The notes under the pieces were generated by a model, which saw only the letters and a list, made by a program, of their open reading frames with translations, was not told the DNA's origin and did not search any database. A DNA stretch of 64,000 nucleotides from Muribaculum sp. An289 (GTDB lineage: Bacteria > Bacteroidota > Bacteroidia > Bacteroidales > UBA932). Location of the stretch: NCBI RefSeq assembly GCF_002159555.1, contig NZ_NFIV01000006.1, forward strand, positions 143,502 through 207,501, written 5' to 3'. Below, one piece after another: positions 44,242 through 53,618 of the stretch; position 1 is the first letter of the stretch; every line of letters begins with the position of its first letter. The translations under genes were made by a program, and so were the position numbers.

Positions 44242-44704
44242 TTATGACAGGCTGTTGGACAGGATGCGCCGGGCTTGTTCGCGGCGTGAGTACTGTTCGG
44301 CCGATATCAGGCGGAAGCTGTCGGCAGCGGGAGCCCCGTCAGCACTGTCAGGAAAAATATTGTCATCGTTGAAGTCGGAAGGATATCTCGATGACGGCCG
44401 TTATGCGCGGGCCTATTGCCGGGACAAGTCCGGTCTGTCCGGCTGGGGAGAGGCGAAAATCCGCTATGCCCTCGGCTTGAAAGGCATCCCGGGTCCGGTC
44501 ATTGACGAAGCCTTGTCCCAAATAGATTCCGATGCAGCGTGCAGGCGGATGGATGCCGTCCTTTCTTCAAAGCTGGCTGAAATCCGGCGTAGCCATCCCG
44601 GGATTTCCCGCGGCGAGTGCCTTTCCCGTCTCCTTCGCTTTGCGGCAGGGCGCGGCTATTCCTATGGAGAGGTGATGGAAAGCCTGAAACGCAATAAGTC
44701 GTGA
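44216..44704 (+). CDS. recX: Regulatory protein RecX
   Basis: A 162-residue RecX that limits RecA filament growth. Three-helix repeats are visible: ACSRREYCSADIRRKLSAAG, LKSEGYLDDGRYARAYCRDKSGLSGWGEAKIRYALGLKGI, and LLRFAAGRGYSYGEVMESL at the end. The ATG at 44216 is preferred over a GTG two codons earlier. It overlaps the end of the patatin gene by 26 bases and may be translationally coupled. Confidence 0.85.
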   Translation: MSASDITSDYDRLLDRMRRACSRREYCSADIRRKLSAAGAPSALSGKILSSLKSEGYLDDGRYARAYCRDKSGLSGWGEAKIRYALGLKGIPGPVIDEALSQIDSDAACRRMDAVLSSKLAEIRRSHPGISRGECLSRLLRFAAGRGYSYGEVMESLKRNKS

Positions 44705-44750
44705 TTTTTTGTATTTTGTTTTTGTAATGACGGTAAGTTCCCCATTATAA

Positions 44751-44782
44751 ATTGCCGTTATCCCTTTTAATGCGTATCTTTG
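44751..44782 (+). promoter_or_regulatory. Promoter of rpiB-prfB-fumarase region
   Basis: ATTG (44751-44754), 20 bases, TATCTTTG (44775-44782), 27 bases before the rpiB ATG. Confidence 0.75.
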
Positions 44783-44809
44783 CACCTTTGTAAATGATAA
44801 GGCAAAGAT

Positions 44810-45256
44810 ATGGAAAGATTGGCAATAGGCTCGGATCATGCCGGGTATGAAATGAAATTGAAAATCATAGATTATCTGAAAGGGAAAGGCTATGAATGCG
44901 TGGATTTCGGTACGTATTCGGCTGACAGTTGCAATTATGCCGAATATGGCATTGCTGTAGGAAAGGCGGTGGCAAGCGGGGAATTCAGGAAAGGGATACT
45001 CATTTGCGGTACTGGCGTAGGTATTTCAATCAGCGCCAACAAGGTGAACGGTATACGTGCCGTGGTATGTTCCGAACCCCTTTCGGCAAAGATGTCCCGT
45101 GAGCACAACGATTCGAACATCCTGGCTTTCGGTTCCCGCATCGTGGGGATTGAGCTTGCCAAAATGATTGTCGACGAGTGGCTTGCTGCCGAGTTCCAGG
45201 GAGGCCGCCATGCCAATAGGGTGGCTACCATTACCGAATACGAGCAAAACCGTTAA
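44810..45256 (+). CDS. rpiB: Ribose-5-phosphate isomerase B
   Basis: A 148-residue enzyme of the RpiB/LacAB family that interconverts ribose 5-phosphate and ribulose 5-phosphate. The N-terminal IGSDHAGYEMKLKIIDYLKGKGYEC and the active-site GTGVGISISANKVNGIRA with its cysteine (LICGTG) are clear, as is SREHNDSNILAFGSRI. Length matches. Fourteen bases separate it from prfB, so the two are probably co-transcribed. Confidence 0.95.
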   Translation: MERLAIGSDHAGYEMKLKIIDYLKGKGYECVDFGTYSADSCNYAEYGIAVGKAVASGEFRKGILICGTGVGISISANKVNGIRAVVCSEPLSAKMSREHNDSNILAFGSRIVGIELAKMIVDEWLAAEFQGGRHANRVATITEYEQNR

Positions 45257-45270
45257 TATACTGGAAGGCT

Positions 45271-46354
45271 ATGATATCAAATGAAGAAATCACTGCCTTG
45301 CAGCAGCGCATACTGACGCTGGGGAGGTGTCTTTGACATCGAATCCAAGCGTGACAAGGTAAAGGAGGCCGCTGAAAAGGAGCAGGAAGCGGGCTTTTGG
45401 GATGACCCCAAGGCTGCCGAGAAATTTCTTAAGGAGGTGGCCCCTTTAAAATTTTGGGTGGCATCATACGATGAACTCATGTCGATGTCCGATGATTTGC
45501 AGGTTCTTGCCGAATTCGGCGAAGAATCCGCGGCAGAGGTCAATGAAACTTACGATAAGTTGAGGGACAAGCTCGAAGCCCTCGAAATGCGGAACATGCT
45601 CGGCGAGGAAGGCGACAACCTCGGAGCTATTCTGACTATCAATTCAGGAGCCGGCGGTACGGAAAGCAACGACTGGTCGGCCATGCTCATGCGCATGTAT
45701 GCCCGCTGGGGCGAAAGGAACGGTTACAAGGTCACGGTTACGGATGTGCTTGACGGAGAAGAAGCAGGAATCAAATCCGCAACCCTGGAATTCGAAGGGG
45801 ATTTCGCTTTCGGCTATCTCAAGGCGGAGAGCGGAGTGCACAGGCTTGTCCGCATTTCCCCTTTTAACGCCCAGGGAAAAAGGCAGACTACGTTTTCTTC
45901 TGTCTTCGTTTATCCTCTTGTGGACGATACCATTGAGATAGAAATCAATCCCGGAGACCTCGAATGGGACACGTACCGTTCGAGCGGTGCCGGAGGTCAG
46001 AATGTCAACAAGGTCGAAACCGGAGTCCGCGTGCGCCATATCCCGACAGGGATAGTCGTTGAAAATACCGAGACCCGCTCTCAGCTGGACAACCGGCAGA
46101 GGGCCCTGCGTATATTGAAGTCCCGTCTGTACGATTTGGAGTTGAAGAAACGCCAGGAAAAACAGGCGGAGCTCGAAGGCAAGAAAATGAAAATAGAGTG
46201 GGGCTCCCAGATACGCAGTTATGTCCTCCATCCCTACAAGATGGTCAAGGATTTGCGTACCGGTTATGAAACTTCGGATACCCAGGCCGTTCTGGACGGG
46301 GATTTGAACGAATTCATGAAAGTTTATCTGATGGGAAATGGAAATAAACAGTAA
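45271..46354 (+). CDS. prfB: Peptide chain release factor 2, with programmed +1 frameshift
   Basis: The gene starts at ATG 45271 and reads 21 codons to CTT (45331-45333), then TGA in frame. Moving one base at CTT-T-GAC continues in the +1 frame to 46354, giving about 360 residues. GGGGAGG immediately upstream of the shift site is the internal Shine-Dalgarno-like enhancer, as in other prfB genes. The product recognises UGA and UAA: anticodon-like RISPFNAQGKRQ, and the catalytic SGAGGQNVNKVE. The shift makes RF2 control its own level. Residues before the shift form the coiled-coil domain 1 (EEITALQQRIL). Confidence 0.95.
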
Positions 46355-46363
46355 AATATAATT

Positions 46364-48001
46364 ATGGCTATGGAGTTTAAATATGCACCGATGTTTCAGC
46401 TTGGAGAAGACAAGACTGAATACTATCTGCTTACAAAAGACTATGTTTCCGTAAGCGAATTCGAAGGAAAACCGATACTGAAGGTTGCCAGGGAAGGCCT
46501 TACCGCTATGGCGAATGCCGCTTTCAGGGATGTTTCCTTCATGCTTCGTCCCGAGCATAATGCGCAGGTCGCCAAGATACTGGCCGACCCTCAGGCGAGC
46601 GACAATGACAAATACGTAGCGTTGACTTTCCTCAGGAATGCGGAGATTTCATGCAAGGGGAAACTCCCTCTCTGCCAGGATACCGGAACAGCTATAATAC
46701 ATGGCGAAAAAGGCCAGCAGGTATGGACCGGATACGATGATGAAGAAGCCCTGTCGCTCGGAGTTTTCAAGACATATACGGAAGAAAATCTCCGTTATTC
46801 GCAGAATGCCCCCCTTACCATGTACGAAGAGGTGAATACCAAATGCAACCTTCCGGCGCAGATAGACATCGAGGCGACCGAAGGCATGGAATACCGTTTC
46901 CTCTGCATCACCAAGGGCGGCGGCTCGGCAAACAAGACCTATCTCTATCAGGAGACCAAGGCTATACTGAACCCCGGTACGCTCGTTCCTTTCCTTGTAG
47001 AGAAGATGAAGACTCTCGGGACGGCAGCCTGCCCTCCTTACCACATTGCCTTCGTCATAGGCGGTACTTCTGCCGAGCGCAATCTTCTGACGGTAAAACT
47101 GGCTTCCGCCCATTTTTATGACAGCCTTCCTGCCACAGGGGATGCTACCGGCCGCGCATTCAGGGACGTGGAACTTGAAAAACAGGTTCTTGAAGAGGCA
47201 TATAAAATAGGTCTCGGTGCCCAGTTCGGAGGAAAATATTTCGCCCACGACGTGAGGATTGTCCGTCTTCCGCGTCACGGCGCGAGCTGCCCTGTAGGAC
47301 TCGGCGTAAGCTGTTCAGCCGACAGGAACATCAAGTGCAAGATAAACAAGGACGGTATCTGGATTGAAAAACTCGATGACAATCCTGGTCGCTGGATTCC
47401 TGAGGAGCTCCGCAACGCAGGTGAAGGGGATGCCGTCAGGATAGACCTTGACCGCCCTATGTCCGAGATACTCAAGGAACTTACCAAATATCCGGTTTCT
47501 ACTAGGCTGAGCCTTAACGGTACCATCATCGTGGCCCGCGACATAGCGCATGCCCGTATCAAGGAACGTCTCGACCGTGGCGAGGAAATGCCTCAGTACC
47601 TTAAAGACCATCCGGTATATTATGCCGGACCGGCCAAGACTCCTGCCGGGATGGCATGCGGTTCCATGGGGCCTACTACGGCCGGCCGTATGGACCCATA
47701 CGTGGACTTGTTCCAAAGCCACGGAGGCAGCATGGTGATGCTTGCCAAAGGCAACCGTTCCCAGCAGGTTACGGATGCCTGCAAGAAACACGGCGGCTTC
47801 TATCTCGGTTCCATCGGCGGCCCTGCCGCAATCCTTGCGCAGAACAACATCAAGTCCATCGAGTGCGTGGAATACCCTGAACTCGGCATGGAGGCCATTT
47901 GGAAGATAGACGTAGTCGATTTCCCTGCATTCATCCTTGTGGACGACAAGGGCAACGATTTCTTCAAACAGCTCAGGCCTGTCTGCACTTGCGGGAAATA
48001 G
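46364..48001 (+). CDS. Class I fumarate hydratase
   Basis: A 545-residue iron-sulfur fumarase (FumA/FumB type, N- and C-terminal parts in one chain). The cluster cysteines lie in [28 protein letters not shown] and the [15 protein letters not shown] region; the C-terminal swivel part has [30 protein letters not shown] and [32 protein letters not shown]. It converts fumarate and malate, in Bacteroidales usually in the reductive branch leading to succinate. It follows prfB by nine bases. Confidence 0.93.
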   Translation: MAMEFKYAPMFQLGEDKTEYYLLTKDYVSVSEFEGKPILKVAREGLTAMANAAFRDVSFMLRPEHNAQVAKILADPQASDNDKYVALTFLRNAEISCKGKLPLCQDTGTAIIHGEKGQQVWTGYDDEEALSLGVFKTYTEENLRYSQNAPLTMYEEVNTKCNLPAQIDIEATEGMEYRFLCITKGGGSANKTYLYQETKAILNPGTLVPFLVEKMKTLGTAACPPYHIAFVIGGTSAERNLLTVKLASAHFYDSLPATGDATGRAFRDVELEKQVLEEAYKIGLGAQFGGKYFAHDVRIVRLPRHGASCPVGLGVSCSADRNIKCKINKDGIWIEKLDDNPGRWIPEELRNAGEGDAVRIDLDRPMSEILKELTKYPVSTRLSLNGTIIVARDIAHARIKERLDRGEEMPQYLKDHPVYYAGPAKTPAGMACGSMGPTTAGRMDPYVDLFQSHGGSMVMLAKGNRSQQVTDACKKHGGFYLGSIGGPAAILAQNNIKSIECVEYPELGMEAIWKIDVVDFPAFILVDDKGNDFFKQLRPVCTCGK

Positions 48002-48026
48002 TCCGGACGGACAAGTCATTGTACGC

Positions 48027-48034
48027 TATATTTG
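48027..48034 (+). promoter_or_regulatory. Promoter -7 element of the SusC/SusD pair
   Basis: TATATTTG matches TAnnTTTG. It excludes an in-frame ATG at 48032 and leaves a leader of about 45 bases before 48083. Confidence 0.65.
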
Positions 48035-48082
48035 CGCACTCGCTTAACGGCAATGCCTGCGGCGGGCTTGAATATCCGATAT

Positions 48083-50986
48083 ATGAAATTTTTGTTTTTA
48101 TTATTCATGCTGACCGGCTTTTCTTTCTCCGCGCCTGATGGACAGGTCGGAGGAAAAGTCGTGGACAGCAAGACACAGGAGCCTCTTGTCGGGGTTACCA
48201 TTATCCTGAGGGACAACCCGATGGTGGGCACTATTACGGATGCGGACGGAGACTTCTCGCTTCCTGTCGATGATTTGCAGGAAGTATTGAAAGTCATATA
48301 TCTGGGTTACGAATCGTGTGAGGTGGACCTTGCTTCGGTAACATGGCCGCTGGTCATTGAGATGGACAGGGACAACTTCAGGCTGGATGAAGCCGTTATC
48401 ACCGGCCAGGGAGCGGAAATCTCCAGACGGCGACTGTCTTCGAATGTCGCTACCGTGGACGAAGCGGAACTGGAAAATCTGCCTCAGGGACGTGTCGATC
48501 AGATGTTGCAGAACGCACTTCCCAATGTGCAGATAACCATGTCCAACGGGCAGCCGGGGACAACTTCCCTGGTTAAGTCCCGTGGCCTGTCATCGGCCTA
48601 TTCGTCATCCACCCCCGTAATCTATGTGGACGGTGTACGTGTTGACAATATGAATACCGGTGCGGCATTGAACAATCCGTTGGACGGTAATACTGCCATG
48701 AGCGGTTCTATCGGCGACATCCCCATGGAGAACATCGACCATATCGAATATGTGACCGGGGGTGCGGCTACTACGCTGTACGGTTCCGATGCTGCAAACG
48801 GTGTGATTCAGATTTTTACGAAAAAGGGCGGCTATGGAGGCATGAACATCTCTTTCGAGGCGCAGTTGGGTGCAGAGGTGGCTTCCTCGCAGTTCTATCA
48901 TTTCAAACGCACAAAGGATTTGCTGCATCAGAACGGCTTTTATCAGAAATACAGGCTGGCGATGGACGCTGGAAACGAAAAATACGGTTTCAGCCTTGGT
49001 TTCAGCATGAGTGACGACACCGGTACGTTGATACACAATGCCAATGAAGACAGAAAATACGATTTGCGTTTTGGGTCGCGCCTCAAAATAAACAAGTGGA
49101 TAGAATACCAGAATTCTTTCGGCATGACACTCGAAGATTTCGGGCGTAGCCGTAACGGCAATGAGGGCGGATATACGGGCCTGTGGTTTACCGAAGGTTC
49201 GGCGGCTGCCAATTTTACTTATACGACCCCTGACGGGGATGTCGTGAGTTACAATCCCGACATCGATGCTGCGGACGAATACGAATACAGCCAGATGAAG
49301 GCATTTGTCGATAAGGCCGAGGCGTTGCAGTATAACAAAGAATCGGTACGCCGTTTCCAGACCTCCCATTCGATAAAATTGACCCCGTTGAGTAATCTGA
49401 CACTCAAAGGGACGGTCGGCCTGGACTATCGCCTGAACAACAACAAGGTCATTACTACCAATGAATTTCTGATTCATACACAACAGAAACCGGCAGGCAC
49501 GTCGGATGCCGGAAGCATCAATAATTTTGACCGTAAATACATGGGTGTCACCGTAGACCTGAACGCCCAGTACAGATACCGCTACGAGGACCTGCTGAGC
49601 TCTTTCACGACGGCGGGATTCCAATTTTTCAGTACTTACGACCATCAGTCCGTCTACAACGGTTCCAATGTGAGGGACGGGGCCCAGATTATTACCGGCG
49701 CGGGTGTCCAGACATCTGACGAATGGTTGAGCTTTCTTTACAATTACGGTGTGTTCGTGCAGGAAAACATAGGATTCAAAGACAAGTATTACATAGATTT
49801 GGGCTTGCGTGCCGACTATAACACAGCTTTCGGCGACAATGTAGGCTGGCAGCTGTACCCGAAGGTGGGACTGTCTTACCTGTTGTCGGATGAAAAATTC
49901 ATGCGGCCGGTTATCGAAAGCCGTGTCTTGACGTCATTGAAAATTTTCGCGAATTACGGTGTCGCCGGAAATTATCCTCCGGCATTCGCTTATCAGAAAA
50001 CCATAGACGTCAATTCATTCCTCGGGCAGCAGGCGGCTTCGTTCGGTCAGTACGGGAATCCCGACCTCGGACCGGAGAAGAAACATTCTTACGAGGCCGG
50101 TTTTAACACCGTGCTTTTCGACAATTTCCTGAACATCGGATTCACATACTATTATGCGCTTACCAAGGGCGCATTGTTCAGCGTGCCGTCTCTCCCTTCG
50201 TCTGGTCAGGAAGCCAGCTATCTGAAAAATGTCGGGGAAATCGAGAACAAGGGAGTGGAAATCACCACTTCTTTCCAGCTTGTGGATACCCGTGACTGGT
50301 ATGTGAGGCTGAACGCATCTTTCAACACCAATCACAACAAGGTGCTCGATGCCGGCGGAACAGTCCCGTTTGCCATCGGAGGTTTCTCTTCGCGTACCGT
50401 GCAGACTGTCGTGGAGGAAGGGAAGCCTGTAGGGTTCATACGGGGTTCCAAGGCTGTCCTTAATCCTGACGGGACCCTGAAGGAAGTGCTGCAACTACAG
50501 GATTTGGGCTCTACCTTGCCTGTGTTCTACGGGAACTTCTCGCTTAATGTGAATTACAAGAACCTGTCATTCTTCATGAGCGGGGATTATCAGGCCGGTT
50601 CGTATGTCCACTCTTTCGACCGTCAGTTCCGCTTTTCAAAAGGTCTGAAAGACGACAGTATTCCGGAGCAGGCCCTTGAGGGGATATCCCAGTCCCAGGC
50701 CTGGCTCGATTTTACAAACTTTTTTGTCGAAAAGGCCGATTTTCTGAAAATACGCAATATCGGTATCAGCTATGCATTCAGTCCGCGTAAATTGCTGGAG
50801 AAAGTCATTGTAGGGTTCAATGTCTACAATCCGTTTGCATTCACGGCTTCATCGGTGGATCCCGAGGCCACTTTGTCCGGAGGTCTGTCGCAAGGGGCCG
50901 TGACTACGGGAGGAATCAACTATTCGACCTATTCCACGCCGCGCCAGTACATATTTAGTGTGAAAATCTTGTTTAAACAATTATAG
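48083..50986 (+). CDS. SusC/RagA-type TonB-dependent receptor
   Basis: A 967-residue outer-membrane transporter. Signal MKFLFLLFMLTGFSFSAPDG; carboxypeptidase-like domain GGKVVDSKTQEPLVGVTIIL; plug with QMLQNALPNVQITMSNGQPG, PVIYVDGVRVDNMN and ENIDHIEYVTGGAATTLYGSDAANGVI; then the barrel. TonB box lies near the start of the plug. It ends RQYIFSVKILFKQL. Partner of the SusD-like lipoprotein 40 bases downstream. The pair would import a nutrient across the outer membrane; no glycoside hydrolase, protease or ECF sigma/anti-sigma genes are near, so the substrate is open. Confidence 0.9.
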   Translation: MKFLFLLFMLTGFSFSAPDGQVGGKVVDSKTQEPLVGVTIILRDNPMVGTITDADGDFSLPVDDLQEVLKVIYLGYESCEVDLASVTWPLVIEMDRDNFRLDEAVITGQGAEISRRRLSSNVATVDEAELENLPQGRVDQMLQNALPNVQITMSNGQPGTTSLVKSRGLSSAYSSSTPVIYVDGVRVDNMNTGAALNNPLDGNTAMSGSIGDIPMENIDHIEYVTGGAATTLYGSDAANGVIQIFTKKGGYGGMNISFEAQLGAEVASSQFYHFKRTKDLLHQNGFYQKYRLAMDAGNEKYGFSLGFSMSDDTGTLIHNANEDRKYDLRFGSRLKINKWIEYQNSFGMTLEDFGRSRNGNEGGYTGLWFTEGSAAANFTYTTPDGDVVSYNPDIDAADEYEYSQMKAFVDKAEALQYNKESVRRFQTSHSIKLTPLSNLTLKGTVGLDYRLNNNKVITTNEFLIHTQQKPAGTSDAGSINNFDRKYMGVTVDLNAQYRYRYEDLLSSFTTAGFQFFSTYDHQSVYNGSNVRDGAQIITGAGVQTSDEWLSFLYNYGVFVQENIGFKDKYYIDLGLRADYNTAFGDNVGWQLYPKVGLSYLLSDEKFMRPVIESRVLTSLKIFANYGVAGNYPPAFAYQKTIDVNSFLGQQAASFGQYGNPDLGPEKKHSYEAGFNTVLFDNFLNIGFTYYYALTKGALFSVPSLPSSGQEASYLKNVGEIENKGVEITTSFQLVDTRDWYVRLNASFNTNHNKVLDAGGTVPFAIGGFSSRTVQTVVEEGKPVGFIRGSKAVLNPDGTLKEVLQLQDLGSTLPVFYGNFSLNVNYKNLSFFMSGDYQAGSYVHSFDRQFRFSKGLKDDSIPEQALEGISQSQAWLDFTNFFVEKADFLKIRNIGISYAFSPRKLLEKVIVGFNVYNPFAFTASSVDPEATLSGGLSQGAVTTGGINYSTYSTPRQYIFSVKILFKQL

Positions 50987-51026
50987 GAAAATTGCTTTTG
51001 GAAGAATCGTTTTCCGGACTTTAAAA

Positions 51027-52463
51027 ATGAAAATGAAGAATTTGAAATACATAATCTTGTCGGTTTTCGCCTGTCTGTCGCTTAGTTCATGCGACCTGTT
51101 GCTTCCTGGCAGCATTGTAAATCCTAATGTCAGCGATGATACGTTTCTGGAGTCGGACAATGCGATGCAGGCATGGGTAAACGGGGCCAACCGTTCTTTC
51201 GCCGTGGCAGTGGGCAACTATTGTATGCTGATGGAAATACTTTCCGACAATTATTTCAACAATTATTCCCGGAGCAGCCAGGTATTCGATATACCACGTA
51301 TCCTCTATACGGATACGGATGTGGCTGATTTGCAGAGGTATGTCGGAATGTTGCGCGAAACTGCCGATTACGGCCTCGGCCCTGTCGCCGATGCTGATCC
51401 GGCCACTACGCAGGAAGATTTGTTCAATCTGTATTATATCAAGGCGTTTTCCTTTATTTTGGGAGGCGAACATTTCCGCGGACTTCCCGATACGGAGGGA
51501 GGGGAGATAAGGACCTGGCAGGAGTATCTCCATACGGCTTTGGAGGTGCTGGACAGGACATTGGAATATGCCGGCACGGACGAAGAAAAGGCCTTCGTAC
51601 ACACGCTGAAGGCCCGGGTGTATTACCGTTTGGGCGATAGGGAGAACGCTTCTGCCGAGGCCGTCGTGGCCTTGGGACTTTCTTCCGATTTTGTCCGGCA
51701 GGTGGAGTTTGATGGGGACAACGCCGTAAACAATCCTATCCAGGAAGCCGTGTGGGGTACATGGTTCCAGCCTCTTCCGCGACTTGATTTTCTCGACCCG
51801 AAATATTTCCAGCTCTCCGCAACCGAGCAGCGTCCCATCAATATCGCCAAGGCGGAGGAAAATTATCTTATTCTGGCCGAGGCGAGCCTGGCTGCCATGG
51901 ACGAGGCCGGGGCGAAGGATTATATGCGGCAACTGCTTGCCTTAGTGAAGTCCCGCCCGGTACAGGATGGTATCAATGACCAGCTGGAGGGACGCTTCAA
52001 CGGAGGTTTCAAACATTATCCGGACAGTCCGGAGTACAAGGTGGCCGCCTCTGCTGGCGAACCGTTCCGTGAAGGTCTGGTGCTCGACCGCCGCAAACCG
52101 GCTCTTATATCCATACCGTATATTTCAGGCACTTCGGTGACGGATGAGATGATTGACAATGCTTCCGGCATAGACGGGACACTTGAACTGCTTTATCTGA
52201 TGCGGCAGGAGATATTCTTTGCGGAAGGAAGGCGTGCCGCGGATTTGGGCATCCGTCTGCCCGTATGCGAGGTTGAGGCCGCCAATAACCCGTCCGCGGC
52301 AGGTTATACTGATGCCGTGATTCCCCCATTCATCCCCTTGAACCAGGGTATGGACGACTTTACGATGGACGAAGCTGCCAAGGAGGTCACAATCACATAC
52401 AACATGAACAGGATAATCGTTGAGAACAAATCCTCGGAATGCGTGGCTCCGTTCTTTGGGTAG
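51027..52463 (+). CDS. SusD/RagB-type surface lipoprotein
   Basis: A 478-residue lipoprotein; signal KYIILSVFACLSLSSC then DLLLPGSIVNPN. The mature protein is the helical SusD fold with TPR-like helices (EYLHTALEVLDRTLEYAGTDEE and AFVHTLKARVYYRLGDRENASAEAV) and the ligand-capping loops. It forms the lid of the SusC barrel. MKN at 51033 is an alternative start. The C terminus is IVENKSSECVAPFFG. Substrate unknown. Confidence 0.85.
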   Translation: MKMKNLKYIILSVFACLSLSSCDLLLPGSIVNPNVSDDTFLESDNAMQAWVNGANRSFAVAVGNYCMLMEILSDNYFNNYSRSSQVFDIPRILYTDTDVADLQRYVGMLRETADYGLGPVADADPATTQEDLFNLYYIKAFSFILGGEHFRGLPDTEGGEIRTWQEYLHTALEVLDRTLEYAGTDEEKAFVHTLKARVYYRLGDRENASAEAVVALGLSSDFVRQVEFDGDNAVNNPIQEAVWGTWFQPLPRLDFLDPKYFQLSATEQRPINIAKAEENYLILAEASLAAMDEAGAKDYMRQLLALVKSRPVQDGINDQLEGRFNGGFKHYPDSPEYKVAASAGEPFREGLVLDRRKPALISIPYISGTSVTDEMIDNASGIDGTLELLYLMRQEIFFAEGRRAADLGIRLPVCEVEAANNPSAAGYTDAVIPPFIPLNQGMDDFTMDEAAKEVTITYNMNRIIVENKSSECVAPFFG

Positions 52464-52508
52464 GCGGTTCTTATGGTTTTGCCGTGATTTACCGGGAAAG
52501 TGATTTAT

Positions 52509-52552
52509 CCCGGAAAGTGAACCAAATTTCCACGAATCTGCGGCACTTTCCC
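52509..52552. repeat. GAAAGTG palindromic repeat, copy 1
   Basis: CCGGAAAGTGAACCAAATTT leads to GGCACTTTCCC, an imperfect palindrome of about 44 bases. A partial tandem half, CGGGAAAGTGATTTATCCCG, lies just upstream (52492-52511). Positions between SusD and the DUF454 gene. Confidence 0.7.
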
Positions 52553-52578
52553 TAAGAAGCTGATGTTAATGATATTTT

Positions 52579-52974
52579 ATGGGTGAAGGCGTACGTAAAG
52601 CATTGTATATCGTGTGCGGAACAATCTGCATTCTTCTTGCCTTGGCGGGAATCGTCCTGCCGGGTTTGCCGACAACGCCTTTTCTGTTGCTCGCTTCATG
52701 GCTTTTCGTCCGAAGTTCGCCTTCGCTCTGTGCCCGGCTTGAGTCTTCCCGCCTGTTCGGCCCATACCTGAAACGTTACCGGGAACGCGGCGGAGTTACA
52801 GTCAAAGGAAAAGCGATGATTGTCATTCTGATGCTTTCCGTAGTCGCGGTTTCCTGCATCTTCTTCCTTGAATCGCCTGTGCTCCGCCTCATTGTCGTTT
52901 CCGCAGGCATCGCCGGCGCAGTCTGTGTCATATTCTTCGTCCCGGGAGCCTCTTGCAATGGGCGCCATCTGTAA
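52579..52974 (+). CDS. DUF454 (YbaN-like) inner-membrane protein
   Basis: A 131-residue membrane protein of the YbaN/DUF454 family: an N-terminal pair of helices with ALAGIVLPGLPTTPFLLLASWLFVRSSP, a hydrophilic loop with LFGPYLKRYRERGGVTVKGK, and a second pair of helices (IVILMLSVVAVSCIFFL and VVSAGIAGAVCVIFFV). Function in the family is unknown. Bases 52752-52807, coding for LFGPYLKRYRERGGVTVK, recur with three changes at 54896-54951 outside any gene. Confidence 0.85.
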   Translation: MGEGVRKALYIVCGTICILLALAGIVLPGLPTTPFLLLASWLFVRSSPSLCARLESSRLFGPYLKRYRERGGVTVKGKAMIVILMLSVVAVSCIFFLESPVLRLIVVSAGIAGAVCVIFFVPGASCNGRHL

Positions 52975-53121
52975 AATCGTTAGCCGTTGCAAATACGTCC
53001 AGTCCATCTGTCCGGTTTCCGGTTTTCCTGTTTCTTGTTTTCCCTGTTTCCCGGTTTTCCATTATCACGTTATTATCCCGTTTATCCGTGACGGTTCGCC
53101 CTAATGGGGGTTCGGCCTGAT

Positions 53122-53167
53122 GGGGGAAAGTGAACCAATCTGCCGGGAATTTGAGGCACTTTCCCCT
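53122..53167. repeat. GAAAGTG palindromic repeat, copy 2
   Basis: GGGGGAAAGTGAACCAATC ... TTGAGGCACTTTCCCCT: perfect arms GGGGAAAGTG/CACTTTCCCC around a variable loop containing GCCGGGAATT. Confidence 0.75.
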
Positions 53168-53204
53168 CGAAATATTGGCTTTATCGCCATTTTCGCCGTT
53201 TTTT

Positions 53205-53252
53205 CCGGGGAAAGTGAACCAAATTTCCACGAATCTGCGGCACTTTCCCGGG
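53205..53252. repeat. GAAAGTG palindromic repeat, copy 3
   Basis: CCGGGGAAAGTGAACCAAAT ... TCTGCGGCACTTTCCCGG: the inner 44 bases match copy 1 almost exactly. Confidence 0.75.
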
Positions 53253-53361
53253 CTACATTCAATACAATGGCCACACATGCCACCCTCCGGGAATATTGTC
53301 CCTATCGCTATTCCTCATCCGCACTTCTGGGGAAAGTTTTCCATGTAATTTTGGAACAGTC

Positions 53362-53502
53362 GGTGCATGGCAATTTTCGAATCTATTGATAGCCAATTGA
53401 TTAGTAAAACGGGCGCACATTTCAAAAGTTTTAAACGACCGAAATGTGCACATAAATTTTTATCGTATTGATATTCAGTTTGTTACAAAATAGCCTGCAC
53501 CC
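53362..53502. repeat. Paired-core intergenic repeat, element E
   Basis: Cores TATTGATAGCCAATTGATTA and TATTGATATTCAGTTTGTTA (about 80 bases apart) are followed by GCGCACATTTC and GCCTGCACC. Arms GTGCA (53363), GTGCACATTTC-like inverted copies around 53415-53452 and TGCAC (53496) pair across each core. It sits between convergent genes. Confidence 0.7.
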
Positions 53503-53528
53503 GGTCTTCCACTACATTCACTTATCAG

Positions 53529-53567
53529 CCGGGAAAGTGAACCAGTTTGTCGCGAATTTCCGCAAAA
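53529..53567. repeat. GAAAGTG palindromic repeat, copy 4 (one arm)
   Basis: CCGGGAAAGTGAACCAGTTT ... GAATTTCCGC: left arm and loop are kept, the right arm is lost. Confidence 0.55.
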
Positions 53568-53618
53568 TTACCTTGTCAGTTCCGGAAAGTGTCCCGGATT
53601 CGTGCCAATCCATGTGTT

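Larger units (their letters stand above)
52975..53618. other. Intergenic region packed with repeats
   Basis: Between two convergent genes, this 644-base region holds three GAAAGTG palindromes (53122-53167, 53205-53252, 53529-53567) and repeat element E (53362-53502). No gene or tRNA was seen. Several T-rich and C-rich mini-tracts (near 53011-53090) have no recognised role. Confidence 0.6.

Noticed and set aside
52492..53567. Possible CRISPR array in the repeat cluster
   Set aside because: Copies are few, unevenly spaced (about 40 to 560 bases), palindromic and lack unique spacers of constant length; no cas genes are in the window.
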